DNA of 6,243 bases, taken from contig CAIYXO010000752.1 of the NCBI GenBank assembly GCA_903930165.1, positions 1 to 6,243 on the forward strand, in the 5' to 3' direction. Position 1 is the first letter of the stretch; the number at the start of each line of letters is the position of its first letter. This document shows positions 4,662 through 6,243 of the stretch, piece after piece. A program made the translations under genes and the position numbers. The notes under the pieces were generated by a model. It did no database searches, was not told the DNA's origin, and worked only from the letters and a program-made list of their open reading frames with translations. Source of the stretch: an uncultured Verrucomicrobiota bacterium. Lineage in GTDB: Bacteria > Verrucomicrobiota > Verrucomicrobiia > Limisphaerales > UBA9464.

Positions 4662-6243
4662 GTGCGGCTCCCCTGGTTTCCGATCCTGATCGCCATCGGC
4701 CTTCTGGCGTTTCGACTTTCCGGCGAAACGCCCAAGGCCTCTTCGAAGCATGCCGAAGACGATCGGCAGGCGGCCGCGCTGTTCACCGGCCCGATCCTTC
4801 TTTTCCACGTCCAACTCCCGCCCCCCAGCCTCGATTCGCTGCGGAACGAACCCCGGAAGGCCGTCCCGGCCTCGGTGACCATCGGGACCCAGCGGTTCGA
4901 CAACATCACCGTCCATGTGAAGGGGGCCGCCGGAAGCACGCGGAGCATCGACGACAACCCGGCGCTGACGCTGAACTTCGACAAGCTGGTTCCCGGCAGG
5001 AAGTTCAGCGGACTCGACAAGCTCCACCTCAACAATTCCGTCCAGGACCCGTCACTGCTCAGCGAGCAGCTGGCTTCCCATCTCTACGCGGAGCTGGGCG
5101 TACCGACCGCCCGCGCCACCCAGGTGCTGGTGAAGTTGGACGACCGCGATCTCGGCCTCTACGTGCTCAAGGAAGGCTACAACCGGACCTTCCTTCGCCG
5201 GAACTTCACGGACCCTTCCGGGAACCTCTATGACGGCGGATTCATCCGGGACATCGATCAGGATCTCGAGCGGGACTCGGGCGACGGCCCGGAGGACCGG
5301 AAGGACCTCCAGAAGCTCCGGGACGCCTCGTTCACCGACAAGGTAGAGCTCCGTGAGAAGCTCCTCGACTCCGTCTTGGACACCGACCGGTTCATCCGGG
5401 TCACGGCGATGCAGGCGATCCTGATCGATTGGGACGGCTACGGATACAACCGGAACAACTACCGCCTCTACCACGAGCCGCGGACCGGCCGCTTCACCTT
5501 CATCCCGCACGGCATGGATCAGCTGCTCGGCGGACGCCGGGGCGGAGGGATGGAAATCCCCATGAACGGCATCGTTGCCGGAAGGTTCTACGAAAGCTCG
5601 ATGCGCCGGGACCAGTTTTACGCCGAGGCCGAACGGCAGCTCGCCGAGGTCTTCACCCGCCCCTGGCTGTCCAACCACTTCCGCATTGTACGGGAGCGGC
5701 TCGTTCCCGTGGTGCAGCGACGTCCCGGCGATGAGCGGCAATGGCGTCTGGACACGATGGCCGATTTCGAGGAACGGGCCTACGACCGGCTCCGGACCGC
5801 CCAGTCCCAGATGGCTTCGCGTCCGAAGCCGGTCCGCTTCAACGCGGACGGAGCCACCCATGTCGCGCATTGGCAGCCCCGGTACCAGCGGGGACAGGCC
5901 CGCATCGAGTCCGTCCGGTTCGACGGCTTGGAGACGTTGCACATCGTCGCGATCGCCCGGGATACGGTGAGCTCGTTCCGGGCGACTGTGCGTCTGCCCA
6001 TCGGCAAGTACGCCCTGACCGGCCGCCTGAAGACGCGGAAGCTCGAGGCCGCGAAGGACGACCGATACCAGGGCGGCGCCGCGATCCGGATCAGCGGCGG
6101 AGACCACCAGACCCGCTTCTCGGGCGACCACGACTGGACCCCGTTCACCTACGAATTCCAGGTGCACGACCCCCGCGACGTGGAGTTGGTCGCGGAGCTC
6201 AGGGCCCATTCCGGCGAGGTCTGGATCGACACCGGATCGATCC
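4662..6243 (+). CDS. CotH kinase family protein with C-terminal beta-sandwich domain (3' end outside window)
   Basis: 527 residues are visible with no stop before the window ends. An N-terminal hydrophobic stretch (LPWFPILIAIGLLAF, about residues 3-17) suggests export or membrane anchoring. The CotH kinase-like domain covers roughly residues 40-385: VHVKG near 85, GLDKLHLNNSVQDPS (117-131), GLYVLKEGYNRTFLRRNF (165-182), DWDGYGYNRNNYRLY (256-270) and GRFTFIPHGMDQ (276-287). In the family these carry the protein-kinase-like active site. Asp256 is the likely catalytic base and Asp286 the likely metal ligand, by analogy with spore-coat CotH, which phosphorylates coat proteins. From about 386, a beta-rich segment (YALTGRLKT, FTYEFQVHD, VELVAELRAHSGEVWIDTGSI) resembles a jelly-roll carbohydrate-binding-like domain. 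CotH proteins of non-sporulating Verrucomicrobia and Planctomycetes are common, often large and exported, with unknown substrates. The start at GTG 4662 is chosen for its GGGGAG. There is no evidence of co-function with asd. Confidence 0.88.
   Translation, partial: MRLPWFPILIAIGLLAFRLSGETPKASSKHAEDDRQAAALFTGPILLFHVQLPPPSLDSLRNEPRKAVPASVTIGTQRFDNITVHVKGAAGSTRSIDDNPALTLNFDKLVPGRKFSGLDKLHLNNSVQDPSLLSEQLASHLYAELGVPTARATQVLVKLDDRDLGLYVLKEGYNRTFLRRNFTDPSGNLYDGGFIRDIDQDLERDSGDGPEDRKDLQKLRDASFTDKVELREKLLDSVLDTDRFIRVTAMQAILIDWDGYGYNRNNYRLYHEPRTGRFTFIPHGMDQLLGGRRGGGMEIPMNGIVAGRFYESSMRRDQFYAEAERQLAEVFTRPWLSNHFRIVRERLVPVVQRRPGDERQWRLDTMADFEERAYDRLRTAQSQMASRPKPVRFNADGATHVAHWQPRYQRGQARIESVRFDGLETLHIVAIARDTVSSFRATVRLPIGKYALTGRLKTRKLEAAKDDRYQGGAAIRISGGDHQTRFSGDHDWTPFTYEFQVHDPRDVELVAELRAHSGEVWIDTGSI

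Noticed and set aside
5052..6209. A 385-codon - strand open frame opposite the CotH-family gene.
   Set aside because: It is a codon-bias shadow in GC-rich DNA. The + strand frame carries clear CotH motifs throughout.
1..6243. CRISPR arrays, tRNA or rRNA genes, insertion sequences, prophage or integrase genes.
   Set aside because: No repeat-spacer pattern, RNA-gene signature, transposase motif or terminal inverted repeats could be found. The window reads as ordinary chromosomal genes.

Overview
The window is GC-rich and densely coded. It looks like chromosomal DNA of a Gram-negative bacterium from the Verrucomicrobia/Planctomycetes part of the tree. That is an inference from three things: a UBact-type ubiquitin-like modifier next to a bacterial proteasome beta subunit, a large CotH-kinase/beta-sandwich protein, and the general gene style. 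No phylogenetic marker such as rRNA is present.

Layout from left to right. (1) The 3' end of a kup-type potassium transporter (+, 1-393) is followed by a strong intrinsic-terminator hairpin at 438-479. (2) Two + strand genes of unknown function follow, probably co-transcribed. The first (486-1928) encodes a 480-aa membrane-anchored coiled-coil protein. The second (1939-2436) encodes a 165-aa protein with one membrane segment, a proline-rich linker and an Ig-like domain. (3) On the - strand, converging on the previous pair, is a two-gene unit: a 57-aa UBact-like modifier (3415-3242) whose stop overlaps the start of prcB (3245-2445), a 20S proteasome beta subunit with an intact Thr/Asp/Lys catalytic set. 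(4) Divergent from ubact, asd (+, 3567-4574) encodes aspartate-semialdehyde dehydrogenase and is followed by a 10-bp perfect inverted repeat. (5) An open-ended + strand gene (4662 to beyond 6243) encodes an exported or membrane-anchored CotH-family kinase-like protein with a C-terminal beta-rich domain.

The most notable region is the UBact-prcB pair. UBact is the Pup-like protein tag of some Gram-negative phyla. Its C-terminal Arg-Thr-Gly-Glu tail is the end expected to be ligated to lysines of target proteins, which a 20S proteasome (PrcA/PrcB) then degrades. Here the unit holds only the tag and the catalytic beta subunit. No prcA, pafA ligase, dop or mpa ATPase lies beside it: the downstream side is blocked by a convergent gene and the upstream side by divergent asd. 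The rest of the pathway must therefore be encoded elsewhere, or the system is reduced. The remaining genes (potassium uptake, envelope-type proteins, amino-acid biosynthesis, CotH kinase) have no obvious functional link to it.
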